Positions 1 through 6,894 of a stretch of 12,324 bases of DNA are shown here, piece by piece. The notes under the pieces were generated by a model that made no database searches, was not told where the DNA came from, and saw nothing but the letters and a program-made list of their open reading frames with translations. Source of the DNA: an uncultured bacterium (GTDB lineage: Bacteria > Pseudomonadota > Alphaproteobacteria > CAISDR01); contig CAISDR010000329.1 in the NCBI GenBank assembly GCA_903884125.1, forward strand, positions 1-12,324, written 5' to 3'. Every line of letters starts with the position of its first letter. Within the stretch, counting starts at the first letter, position 1. The position numbers were made by a program, and so were the translations under genes.

Positions 1-102
1 CAGTTTGCCATTTTCAATCTGACAGTTTTCGTCTGGGAAAATGCGTTTTCATCAATACGATATCGACCTGACCGTCACTGAAATTGGTCACATGCAAACC
101 GT
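1..102 (-). pseudogene. Decayed tldD fragment (C-terminal part, frameshifted)
   Basis: This stretch aligns to the intact tldD gene at 1667-1770 on the same strand. Positions 5-19 match 14 of 15 bases of 1671-1685, and 67-102 match 31 of 36 bases of 1735-1770. Between these blocks two single bases are missing relative to tldD, so the frame is broken. Read on the minus strand, the fragment gives GLHVTNFSDGQVDIV where TldD has GLYATNFGGGQVDIT. It then runs into a stop codon, and IENGK reappears in another frame. It corresponds to about residues 376-410 of TldD. Homology continues to the left window edge, so more of the remnant may lie outside, and it ends near 102. It cannot encode a working protein as it stands. 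A sequencing error could explain the frame shift but not the roughly 15-25% divergence from tldD. Confidence 0.8.
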
Positions 103-196
103 ATAAAAAGGGTTGGCACCGATGCGTTTGGATGGCAATCTTTGCGCCACTTCTGATTTGACGACTCAGCGGTTGTAACGCTTAAAACGACTTGTT

Positions 197-1384
197 ATGA
201 GAAAAGAAGTTCTGTTCGACTGGGGTATTTCAACACTCTACGGTTGGGGTGTTTACGGCAAAAATCTTGCTCTTTGCGCCGTGCGCGGAACATCCCACTA
301 TGCAATTTCGATTGCACCCACATATGACAAAATGATCTCACTTTCGCAGTCAGAGGAAAAGCTGCTGGCACCGATTTGGCAGGCTGGGCGTGATTTCCGG
401 GCATTGGTCCAAAAAGTGGATACCAAAAGCGTGCGTGTCCCAAGGCCCATTTTACATACGCTTAGTGCATCATTTGAGACAGTCAGGGAAGAGTTGTATG
501 GAAAGGAGTTGATTGGAACACCATCGATTGGGGTTACGTTTTTTGAATCGACTGCACGTCTTTCACGATATGCAGCGTCTGCAAATCGACGTTTCAGAGG
601 GATCGTTGCCGGATCGACCTGGAATGCCAATCTTTTGATGACTGCTGGATTTGATCAGGTCAAATTGGTACTTCAAGGCGTTGATACGGACGTCTTTTTC
701 CCAAATGACCGGCAAGGTCGGTTTGGTGACCGGTTTGTTGTCTTCAGCGGCGGGAAACTGGAACGTCGCAAAGGTCAGGATCTTGTGCTTCTGGCATTTT
801 CAAGATTTGCCCGGCGCCATCCGGATGCATTGCTGGTGACCTGCTGGAATAATCTATGGCCACAATCCGCATTGGATATTAATCGCAACATGTCATTGAA
901 CCCATTGGGTCTTGCGGCGAACGGGGAATTGGATATCGATAAATGGATTCTGGCGAACGGGGTCCCGGAAAATCAGTATTTCAACATAGGCTTTTTACAC
1001 AACACTGCAATGAGCGAGGTATTTTCTGAAGTTGATGTCGCTGTTTTTCCAAATCGGGCCGAAGGCGGCACAAATCTTGTTGCGATGGAGGCGATGGCCA
1101 GCGGTGTGCCAGTCATATTGTCTGCAAATACCGGTCATCTGGATATTATCACGGATGATAATTGTTATATTTTGCAGTCACAGGCAGCATCCGCAGAAGA
1201 AGACGAACTCGGCTGGGGTGAAAGCAGTGTTGATGAGATTTTGGAATTGCTGGAACGCGCCTATGTCGAGCGAGTGCTTTCAAAGAGGTTAGGTCTGCAG
1301 GCCGCAAAATTCCTGCGCGATCTGTCATGGGCAAAGCAGATACCAAAACTGCTACAATTTGTTGATGAAACAATAGCTACATAG
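197..1384 (+). CDS. Glycosyltransferase, GT4-type (GT-B fold)
   Basis: The 395-residue protein resembles GT-B retaining glycosyltransferases of family 4, which transfer a sugar from a nucleotide-sugar donor onto a polysaccharide, lipid or protein acceptor in the cytoplasm. The N-terminus has a glycine-rich acceptor-domain start (LFDWGISTLYGWGVYGKN). The C-terminal half has the donor-site signature: SGGKLERRKGQD near residue 190 and AEGGTNLVAMEAMASGVP from about residue 288, with Glu289 and Glu298 as the paired acidic residues. That spacing is one residue longer than the classic EX7E. The ATG at 197 is the only sensible start because an in-frame TAA lies at 176-178; no clear Shine-Dalgarno precedes it. 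The gene stands alone, is more AT-rich than the genes to its right, and lies between a tldD remnant and intact tldD, which suggests horizontal acquisition. Donor and acceptor cannot be told from sequence. Confidence 0.85.
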   Translation: MRKEVLFDWGISTLYGWGVYGKNLALCAVRGTSHYAISIAPTYDKMISLSQSEEKLLAPIWQAGRDFRALVQKVDTKSVRVPRPILHTLSASFETVREELYGKELIGTPSIGVTFFESTARLSRYAASANRRFRGIVAGSTWNANLLMTAGFDQVKLVLQGVDTDVFFPNDRQGRFGDRFVVFSGGKLERRKGQDLVLLAFSRFARRHPDALLVTCWNNLWPQSALDINRNMSLNPLGLAANGELDIDKWILANGVPENQYFNIGFLHNTAMSEVFSEVDVAVFPNRAEGGTNLVAMEAMASGVPVILSANTGHLDIITDDNCYILQSQAASAEEDELGWGESSVDEILELLERAYVERVLSKRLGLQAAKFLRDLSWAKQIPKLLQFVDETIAT

Positions 1385-1385
1385 A

Positions 1386-1408
1386 AAAATCAGACGTGAC
1401 CTGATTTT
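1386..1408. terminator. Possible bidirectional terminator between glycosyltransferase and tldD
   Basis: A perfect 8-bp inverted repeat, AAAATCAG (1386-1393) and CTGATTTT (1401-1408), encloses a 7-base loop just after the glycosyltransferase stop codon. The A-tract and T-tract arms would give a hairpin followed by U residues in either direction, which suits the convergent genes on both sides. The stem is AT-rich and weak for an intrinsic terminator, so the call is tentative. Confidence 0.4.
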
Positions 1409-1471
1409 ACCTGACAGGGCGATTTCGCAGACTTTCGAAACCTGCGCTGGCGCGTATTTGCTGAAATAGCG

Positions 1472-2896
1472 CTAGCCAGCTGTGCCGCCGACTGTTACCG
1501 CATCCATCCGCAAGGTCGGCTGGCCCACACCCACCGGCACGCTTTGTCCGCCTTTGCCGCACACACCCACGCCTGAATCAAGGCTCATGTCGTTGCCGAT
1601 CATGGAAATGCGGTTCATGGCTTCCGGACCATTGCCGATCAGGGTTGCACCCTTGACTGGCCGTGTCACCTTGCCGTTTTCAATCAGATAGGCTTCGGTG
1701 CAGGAAAAGACGAATTTGCCCGACGTGATGTCAACCTGACCGCCGCCGAAATTGGTCGCATACAAACCGTTCTTGACCGAGGCGATAATTTCTTCCGGCA
1801 CATGATTTCCGCCAAGCATGATTGTATTTGTCATGCGCGGCATGGGCTGATGACTATGGCTCTGCCTGCGTCCGTTGCCGGTCGGTGCCACGCCCATCAA
1901 TCGCGCGTTCAGGCGGTCCTGCATATATCCCTTCAGAATCCCGTCTTCGATCAGCACCGTGCGTTCAGTGGGCGTGCCTTCATCATCCACGCTCAAACTA
2001 CCGCGCCGGTCAGCGATGGTGCCATCGTCAATAACAGTCACCCCGGGCGATGCCACCCGCTGACCCATAAGGCCTGCAAAGGCGGAAGTCTTTTTGCGGT
2101 TGAAATCACCTTCCAGCCCATGGCCGACCGCTTCGTGCAGCATTACCGCAGGCCAGCCCGGTCCCAAAATCACCGTCATCTCGCCAGCCGGGGCGGCAAC
2201 CGATTCCAGATTGACCAGCGCCTGACGCAGGGCTTCATCCACATAGGTCTGCCAGGTTTCAGCCAGCATATAGCTGTCATAGCCCACGCGCCCGCCACCG
2301 GAATGACTGCCGATCTCCTGGCGTGTGCCGTCGGATGCCATAATCTGAACGCCCAGACGGACCAGCGGGCGGATATCGCGCACGCGCCTGCCATCGGCCC
2401 GTAAAATCTCAACTGCGGTCCATGACCCGGTCAGTGAGCAGGAAACCTGTTTCACGCGCGGATCGCGGGCGCGGGCGAATGCGTCGATTTCCTCTAATAA
2501 TTTGATTTTATTTGAAAATTCCGCACCCAAGATTGGATTGTCCTGAGTATATAGCTGTGAATTGGTCCCCTTGGGTGCCAACGCCACGGACCCGGAATGT
2601 CCGGCTTTTACCGCCTGAACGGCGGCACTGGCGCGGCTAATGGCTGCTTCGCTCAGTTCGGACGCATGGGCATAACCCGTTGCCTCGCCTGCGACCGCCC
2701 GCAGGCCGAACCCCTGGGTCGCGTCATAGGTCGCCGCTTTCAGGCGGCCGTCGTCAAAGACGAAACTTTCAGAAAGCCCATATTCCAAAAACAGTTCGCC
2801 ATCGTCAGCACCGGCCAGGGCATCAGCGACCTGAGCCTCGACCCGTGTCGGGTCCATACCGGTGCGGGCGTAGAATAATGTGTCGAGATCGGCCAT
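1472..2896 (-). CDS. tldD: TldD metalloprotease, TldD/PmbA family
   Basis: The 474-residue protein is full length for TldD. This subunit partners with TldE/PmbA in a cytoplasmic zinc protease that cleaves unfolded peptides, known from microcin B17 maturation and CcdA antitoxin turnover. The zinc motif HEAVGH is present at residues 254-259 (His254, Glu255, His259), followed by GLEGDFNRKKTSAFAG. The family's C-terminal block is also intact, including GLYATNFGGGQVDITSG and the glycine-rich end near GVGVCGKGGQSVPVG. The ATG at 2896 follows AGG about 12 bases upstream. The gene is divergent from the cytochrome oxidase operon, an arrangement I recall from other Alphaproteobacteria. The partner gene pmbA is not in the window. 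A degraded second copy of its 3' part lies at 1-102. Confidence 0.96.
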   Translation of the reverse strand: MADLDTLFYARTGMDPTRVEAQVADALAGADDGELFLEYGLSESFVFDDGRLKAATYDATQGFGLRAVAGEATGYAHASELSEAAISRASAAVQAVKAGHSGSVALAPKGTNSQLYTQDNPILGAEFSNKIKLLEEIDAFARARDPRVKQVSCSLTGSWTAVEILRADGRRVRDIRPLVRLGVQIMASDGTRQEIGSHSGGGRVGYDSYMLAETWQTYVDEALRQALVNLESVAAPAGEMTVILGPGWPAVMLHEAVGHGLEGDFNRKKTSAFAGLMGQRVASPGVTVIDDGTIADRRGSLSVDDEGTPTERTVLIEDGILKGYMQDRLNARLMGVAPTGNGRRQSHSHQPMPRMTNTIMLGGNHVPEEIIASVKNGLYATNFGGGQVDITSGKFVFSCTEAYLIENGKVTRPVKGATLIGNGPEAMNRISMIGNDMSLDSGVGVCGKGGQSVPVGVGQPTLRMDAVTVGGTAG

Positions 2897-2972
2897 CGGG
2901 GTCGTTTTCCTGGCGTAAGTCTAAGTTAGTACTGGGCTTCGGTTGCATGGGGATGGGCGGTGCCCGACCCCT

Positions 2973-3000
2973 CTGTCAAAACCTTTATAGGGTTTGGCAG
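2973..3000. repeat. Imperfect 11-bp inverted repeat near the tldD start
   Basis: CTGTCAAAACC (2973-2983) faces GGGTTTGGCAG (2990-3000) across the 6-base AT loop TTTATA. Nine Watson-Crick pairs and one G-T pair form, with one mismatch. It sits about 80 bases upstream of the tldD start codon, so it could be an operator or part of the tldD leader. No poly-T run follows, so it does not look like a terminator. Confidence 0.4.
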
Positions 3001-3079
3001 GCCAGCGCCACATGGTCGGGACCTATCGTTCAGACCCTGTTCTTCAAGCGGGCTGGCAAGTGGCTGGACAGGAAAATCG

Positions 3080-3108
3080 TTGCATAAAGTTCATTTGCCT
3101 TGTAATTC
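3080..3108 (+). promoter_or_regulatory. Candidate sigma-70-type promoter for the cox operon
   Basis: TTGCAT (3080-3085) and TAATTC (3103-3108) are separated by 17 bases and fit loosely to -35 and -10 boxes. The -10-like box overlaps the dyad TCAAG-N6-CTTGA (3107-3122), which could be a repressor site. The implied leader to the coxB start would be about 220 bases. Support is only by consensus and position. Confidence 0.3.
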
Positions 3109-3122
3109 AAGAAGTTACTTGA
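3107..3122. promoter_or_regulatory. Dyad TCAAG-N6-CTTGA, operator-like
   Basis: A 5-bp perfect inverted repeat with a 6-base spacer lies over the end of the candidate -10 box of the cox promoter. The size and placement suit binding of a dimeric regulator, but I recognise no specific family site. Confidence 0.25.
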
Positions 3123-3243
3123 GGTTAGGTGTCTAGCGGCATAGTGTCGCAAAGGTTCATGGCCGCTCGTCGTAGCGACGCAGGCGGGCTAAATCATGTC
3201 TGGAGAACCATCTGGGCGCTTTTGGGAATCGAGATGGCATGCG

Positions 3244-3280
3244 TGAACCGAAGTATGAAAATGTCGGTTCAACTGAACCG
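3244..3280. promoter_or_regulatory. Three-copy TGAACCG half-site array upstream of coxB
   Basis: TGAACCG occurs at 3244-3250 and 3274-3280, exactly 30 bases apart in register, and its complement CGGTTCA lies at 3265-3271. The last two copies form the perfect palindrome CGGTTCAACTGAACCG (3265-3280). The 30-base phase is close to three helical turns. At the RNA level the middle copy could pair with either outer copy. The array ends about 55 bases before the coxB start, so it may be an operator or a leader switch. Confidence 0.4.
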
Positions 3281-3324
3281 GACAAAGCGGGAGTGGGGGA
3301 CGTTGGGCCGATGATCGCGCAAAA

Positions 3325-3329
3325 AAAGG
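3325..3329 (+). promoter_or_regulatory. Ribosome binding site that sets the coxB start
   Basis: AAAGG lies 5 bases before the ATG at 3335 and 8 before the ATG at 3338. The upstream in-frame starts at 3239 and 3311 have no comparably placed site, which favours 3335 or 3338. Confidence 0.5.
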
Positions 3330-3334
3330 TATGG

Positions 3335-4201
3335 ATGATGAATACGGGCCGCAGCCAGACGTGGTTGAGCGCATTTGTTGTGGCGCTGGTGGTGACTCTG
3401 GGCTTCGGTCTGGCCGGGCAGGCGCTGGCCGCCCAGCCAACGCCCTGGCAGATGGGCATGCAGCCCGCAGCGTCCCCGGTCGCTGAACAGATCAACTCCC
3501 TGCATAATCTGCTGTTGTGGATTATTACCGCGATCACGCTGTTTGTGCTGGCACTGCTGATCTATGTGATGGTGCGCTTCAACGCCCGCGCCAATCCGGT
3601 CCCCTCCAAGGTCACCCATAACGCACTTCTGGAAGTGGCGTGGACCGTGATTCCGATCCTGATTCTGGTGGTGATCGCAATCCCGTCATTCAAGCTTTTA
3701 TATTTCGAAGCCGAAATTCCCCCCGTTGATCTGACGGTCAAGGTGACCGGTCATCAATGGTACTGGAGCTATGAATATCCTGATAATGGCGGCTTTGCTT
3801 TTGACAGCTACATGGTCAAGGCCGAAGACCTGAAAGAAGGTCAGGTGAAGCTGCTGTCCACGGACAATCCGCTGGTGGTGCCGGTCGGTAAGGTGGTTCG
3901 TATTGTGACCACGGCCACCGATGTCATTCACGCATTTTATATTCCCTCTTTCGGGGTCAATGTGAATGCAACGCCGGGCCGTCTGAACGAAGTATGGTTC
4001 AAGGCTACGGCTCCGGGAACCTATTTTGGTCAATGCGCCAAGATTTGTGGTTTCGATCACGCCTATATGCCCATCGAAATCAAGGTCCTGTCCGCTGAAG
4101 AATTCGACGCATGGTCACAAGGTGCCAAGAAACAGTTTGGTGCCAATGATACCAAGTCGTCGACCCATCTCGCGGCTTTGACTACAGACACCACCCGCTA
4201 A
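3335..4201 (+). CDS. coxB: Cytochrome c oxidase subunit II (CuA subunit)
   Basis: Subunit II of an aa3-type oxidase takes electrons from cytochrome c through its dinuclear CuA centre and passes them to heme a. The 288-residue protein has an N-terminal signal segment ending near LAGQALA, two membrane helices (about residues 60-80 and 95-120) and a periplasmic cupredoxin domain. The helix-2 motif HNALLEVAWTVIP contains the Glu at the K-channel entrance. GHQWYWSYEY is the aromatic cytochrome c docking patch. CuA ligands are His199, Cys234, Cys238, His242 and Met245. The residue between the cysteines, usually Glu (its side chain also binds Mg), is Lys236 here (CAKIC). The usual Asp of the D-A-x-P-G motif is Asn (NATPG). 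The reading frame is open from 3239; starts at 3311 or 3338 are alternatives. It is the first gene of the cox operon, 28 bases before coxA. Confidence 0.96.
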   Translation: MMNTGRSQTWLSAFVVALVVTLGFGLAGQALAAQPTPWQMGMQPAASPVAEQINSLHNLLLWIITAITLFVLALLIYVMVRFNARANPVPSKVTHNALLEVAWTVIPILILVVIAIPSFKLLYFEAEIPPVDLTVKVTGHQWYWSYEYPDNGGFAFDSYMVKAEDLKEGQVKLLSTDNPLVVPVGKVVRIVTTATDVIHAFYIPSFGVNVNATPGRLNEVWFKATAPGTYFGQCAKICGFDHAYMPIEIKVLSAEEFDAWSQGAKKQFGANDTKSSTHLAALTTDTTR

Positions 4202-4229
4202 GGCGCGAAGTATTATCGAGGATCGCACG

Positions 4230-5888
4230 ATGGCCACTGGAATTTCTCACGCCCACGACCATTCCCATAACGACCTTGATCATGGTCACGACCATGACCA
4301 CGGCACGCCCACGGGTTGGAAACGCTGGGTCTATTCGACCAATCACAAAGACATCGGCACGATGTATCTGATTTTCGGTATCACCGCTGGTCTGATCGGT
4401 GGTGCCATGTCGATTGTGATGCGCATGGCCCTGGAAAATCCGGGTACCGGCATTCTGGCGCACAACAATCAGCTCTTTAATTCGCTGGTGACGGCGCATG
4501 GTCTGATCATGGTGTTTTTCATGATCATGCCAGCCATGATCGGCGGTTTCGGCAACTGGTTTGTGCCCTTGATGATCGGTGCGCCGGATATGGCGTTCCC
4601 GCGCATGAACAACATTTCCTTCTGGCTGTTGCCGCCGTCGTTTGGCCTCTTGTTCCTTTCACTCTTTGTTGAAGGTCCGCCGGGCGGTCTGGGTGTTGGT
4701 GCAGGCTGGACGATCTATCCGCCGCTGACCAGCATCACGGGCCATCCAGGTCCTGCCATGGATCTGGCGATTTTTGCGCTGCATATTGCGGGTGCGTCGT
4801 CGATCCTGGGGGCGATCAATTTCATCACCACGATCCTGAACATGCGTGCGCCCGGCATGACGATGCATAAAACGCCGCTGTTTGTGTGGTCGGTGCTGGT
4901 CACGGCGTTCCTGCTGCTGTTATCACTGCCGGTTCTGGCCGGTGCGATCACTATGCTTTTGACCGACCGTCATTTCGGGACCACGTTCTTTGATCCGGCA
5001 GGTGGCGGTGATCCGTTGCTGTTCCAGCATCTGTTCTGGTTCTTCGGTCATCCGGAAGTCTACATCCTGATCCTGCCGGGCTTTGGCATGATCAGCCAGA
5101 TCGTCTCAACCTTTTCGCGCCGTCCGATTTTCGGCTATCTGGGTATGGCCTATGCGATGGTGGCGATCGGCTTTGTGGGCTTTGTTGTGTGGGCCCATCA
5201 CATGTACACGGTGGGTATGAGCGTTGATACGCGCGCTTACTTTGTCTTTGCGACAATGGTGATCGCGGTGCCGACCGGCATCAAGATTTTCTCGTGGATT
5301 GCCACCATGTGGGGCGGGTCGATTGAATTCAAAACACCCATGCTCTGGGCAGTTGGTTTTATCTTCCTGTTCACGGTCGGTGGTGTGACCGGTGTCGTGC
5401 TGGCCAATGCCAGTGTCGATATCGCGCTGCATGACACCTATTATGTGGTTGCCCATTTCCACTATGTGCTCTCGCTCGGTGCGGTGTTCGCGCTGTTTGC
5501 GGGCTTCTATTACTGGTTTGGCAAGATGTCGGGTGTTCAATACAACGAAACTCTGGGCCAGGTGCATTTCTGGGTCACGTTTGTGGGTGTGAATCTGACC
5601 TTCTTCCCGATGCACTTCCTGGGGCTGGCAGGCATGCCGCGCCGCTATGTGGACTATCCCGAAGCATTCCATGGCTGGAATCAGGTGGCATCCTATGGGG
5701 CATATATCGGTGGCTTTGGCGCACTGATCTTCCTTTATGTGATTGCCGAAGCGTTTATTCGTGGACGCAAATGCGCAGACAATCCATGGGGTGTTGGTGC
5801 GACTACGCTGGAATGGACGCTGCCGTCGCCGCCACCTTTCCATCAGTTCAACGATCTGCCGCACATTGGCGACAGCGATCATCATTGA
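4230..5888 (+). CDS. coxA: Cytochrome c oxidase subunit I (heme a, heme a3-CuB)
   Basis: This 552-residue membrane protein is the catalytic, proton-pumping subunit that reduces oxygen to water. All key residues of an A1-type heme-copper oxidase are visible. Heme a ligands are His90 and His411, and heme a3 ligand is His409. CuB ligands are His274 (in HPEVY), His323 and His324. Glu276 ends the D-channel, Tyr278 crosslinks to His274, Asp120 starts the D-channel and Lys352 is in the K-channel. His401-Asp402 form the Mg side of the subunit I/II interface. The N-terminus carries an unusual His/Asp-rich tail (eight His within residues 7-24) before the conserved STNHKDIGTMYL. The ATG at 4230 follows GAGG (4218-4221) by 8 bases. 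It follows coxB closely in the same operon. Confidence 0.98.
   Translation: MATGISHAHDHSHNDLDHGHDHDHGTPTGWKRWVYSTNHKDIGTMYLIFGITAGLIGGAMSIVMRMALENPGTGILAHNNQLFNSLVTAHGLIMVFFMIMPAMIGGFGNWFVPLMIGAPDMAFPRMNNISFWLLPPSFGLLFLSLFVEGPPGGLGVGAGWTIYPPLTSITGHPGPAMDLAIFALHIAGASSILGAINFITTILNMRAPGMTMHKTPLFVWSVLVTAFLLLLSLPVLAGAITMLLTDRHFGTTFFDPAGGGDPLLFQHLFWFFGHPEVYILILPGFGMISQIVSTFSRRPIFGYLGMAYAMVAIGFVGFVVWAHHMYTVGMSVDTRAYFVFATMVIAVPTGIKIFSWIATMWGGSIEFKTPMLWAVGFIFLFTVGGVTGVVLANASVDIALHDTYYVVAHFHYVLSLGAVFALFAGFYYWFGKMSGVQYNETLGQVHFWVTFVGVNLTFFPMHFLGLAGMPRRYVDYPEAFHGWNQVASYGAYIGGFGALIFLYVIAEAFIRGRKCADNPWGVGATTLEWTLPSPPPFHQFNDLPHIGDSDHH
4280..4297. repeat. 18-bp palindrome within the coxA His/Asp tail
   Basis: TCATGGTC (4280-4287) and GACCATGA (4290-4297) are perfect inverse complements around a 2-base centre. 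The dyad lies about 50 bases into coxA and coincides with codons for His, Gly and Asp. It may simply reflect the repeated His-Asp coding, or it may form a structure near the translation start. Confidence 0.45.
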
Positions 5889-5920
5889 TCGCAACGCTTT
5901 CGTGGTCGGCTGAACAAAAA

Positions 5921-5925
5921 GTAGG
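5921..5925 (+). promoter_or_regulatory. Ribosome binding site for the GTG start of ctaB
   Basis: GTAGG lies 6 bases before the GTG at 5932. No in-frame ATG with a ribosome site precedes the first conserved residues (LLKPRVMSLVVFTG), so this site supports the GTG start. Confidence 0.55.
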
Positions 5926-5931
5926 TCCCGC

Positions 5932-6894
5932 GTGAGTGAAATCAGCCTTGTTCATGGTGGCGCACAACCGATCCCGGAAAACGGATCGGTTGTGCGTGCG
6001 TCTGATCTGTATGGAAACAGTCTGGCAAGTGGTGGCGATTACCTGTCATTGCTGAAGCCGCGTGTCATGTCGCTGGTGGTTTTTACCGGCTATGTGGGCA
6101 TGGCCATGGCGCCGGGCACATTGCATCCGTTTCTGGCCTTCGTCGCACTTCTGTGCATTGCGGTTGGGGCTGGGGCTTCGGGCGCTTTGAACATGTGGTT
6201 TGATGCAGATATCGATGCGCGCATGACCCGCACGGCGCAACGGCCGATTCCGTCTGGCCATGTCAGCGGTGACGAGGCTCTGGCCTTAGGTGTGGTGTTA
6301 TCCGTTGGCTCGGTGACTGTAATGGCGCTGGCCATCAACTGGCTGGCGGCGGGCCTTTTGGCCTTTACCATTGTTTTTTATGCGGTGGTCTACACCATGT
6401 GGCTCAAACGCTGGACGTCGCAGAACATCGTGATCGGTGGGGCTGCCGGTGCGCTTCCGCCGGTCATTGGCTGGGCTGCGGTATCCAACGGCCTGTCGGT
6501 TGAACCATGGGTCCTGTTTCTGATCATCTTTATGTGGACGCCCCCGCATTTCTGGGCACTGGCGCTGAATAAAACTGAAGACTATCGCCGCGTCGGTGTG
6601 CCCATGCTGCCGGTGGTTGCTGGCGCCGGGTCCACCCGCGTACAGATTTTGCTTTATTCCGTGCTGATGGTGGCCTCATCCGCCCTGCCGGTCTATCTGG
6701 GTTTTTCGGGCATGATCTATGGTCTGGCTGCTTTAATACTCGGGTTTGGATTTCTGTTTGTTGCGGTGGATCTCTGGCGTGTTGGTGATGGTGAACAGGC
6801 CAAGGGCAAGGCGATAAGGGTTTTCGTCTATTCCATTTTTTATCTGTTCGCGCTGTTTGCAGCCCTGCCGATTGATCACTGGATCGGCGCATGA
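5932..6894 (+). CDS. ctaB: Protoheme IX farnesyltransferase (heme O synthase)
   Basis: The enzyme attaches a farnesyl group from farnesyl diphosphate to the 2-vinyl of protoheme, giving heme O, the precursor of the heme A used by this oxidase. The 320-residue polytopic protein belongs to the UbiA prenyltransferase superfamily. It shows the first Asp-rich motif NMWFDADIDARMTRTAQRPIPSG (residues near 85-107) and the family blocks LLKPRVMSLVVFTG and DYRRVGVPMLPVV. Eight or nine hydrophobic helices are visible. It starts at a GTG 43 bases after coxA, and the first roughly 38 residues are a variable cytoplasmic tail. A perfect 14-bp inverted repeat lies within codons 10-22. Its stop codon overlaps the next start as ATGA. 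CtaA, which would convert heme O to heme A, is not in the window. Confidence 0.97.
   Translation: MSEISLVHGGAQPIPENGSVVRASDLYGNSLASGGDYLSLLKPRVMSLVVFTGYVGMAMAPGTLHPFLAFVALLCIAVGAGASGALNMWFDADIDARMTRTAQRPIPSGHVSGDEALALGVVLSVGSVTVMALAINWLAAGLLAFTIVFYAVVYTMWLKRWTSQNIVIGGAAGALPPVIGWAAVSNGLSVEPWVLFLIIFMWTPPHFWALALNKTEDYRRVGVPMLPVVAGAGSTRVQILLYSVLMVASSALPVYLGFSGMIYGLAALILGFGFLFVAVDLWRVGDGEQAKGKAIRVFVYSIFYLFALFAALPIDHWIGA
5961..5996 (+). repeat. Perfect 14-bp inverted repeat in the 5' end of ctaB
   Basis: The arms CGCACAACCGATCC (5961-5974) and GGATCGGTTGTGCG (5983-5996) are exact inverse complements around the 8-base loop CGGAAAAC. The mRNA hairpin would be very stable, beginning 29 bases after the first base of the GTG start. 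No T-tract follows it, so it is not an intrinsic terminator. It encodes part of the variable N-terminal tail of CtaB. Confidence 0.85.

Larger units (their letters stand above)
2897..3334. other. Divergent tldD/coxB intergenic control region
   Basis: No convincing gene lies in these 438 bases. The small open frames here lack family features and good ribosome sites. The stretch must hold the tldD promoter (leftward) and the oxidase operon promoter (rightward). Visible structures are an imperfect hairpin at 2973-3000, a promoter-like pair at 3080-3108, a dyad TCAAG-N6-CTTGA at 3107-3122, a small GC hairpin CGTCG-TAG-CGACG at 3168-3180, and a half-site array at 3244-3280. Confidence 0.7.

Noticed and set aside
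158..187. TTGACG followed by an AT-rich stretch as a promoter for the glycosyltransferase
   Set aside because: The -35-like box is good, but no -10 box matches at 16-18 bases, and the resulting leader would be too short for the ATG at 197.
1802..2404. Open frame of 200 codons on the plus strand across tldD
   Set aside because: It is antisense to the intact tldD reading frame, including its zinc motif, and shows no recognisable domain or ribosome site.
3129..3314. Open frame of 61 codons upstream of coxB
   Set aside because: It has no ribosome site or family feature, and it lies in the control region containing several dyads and overlaps the possible coxB start region.
5106..5894. Long open frame of 262 codons on the minus strand within coxA
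   Set aside because: It is antisense to strongly conserved coxA, has no family motif and has a residue mix typical of a reverse-strand shadow.
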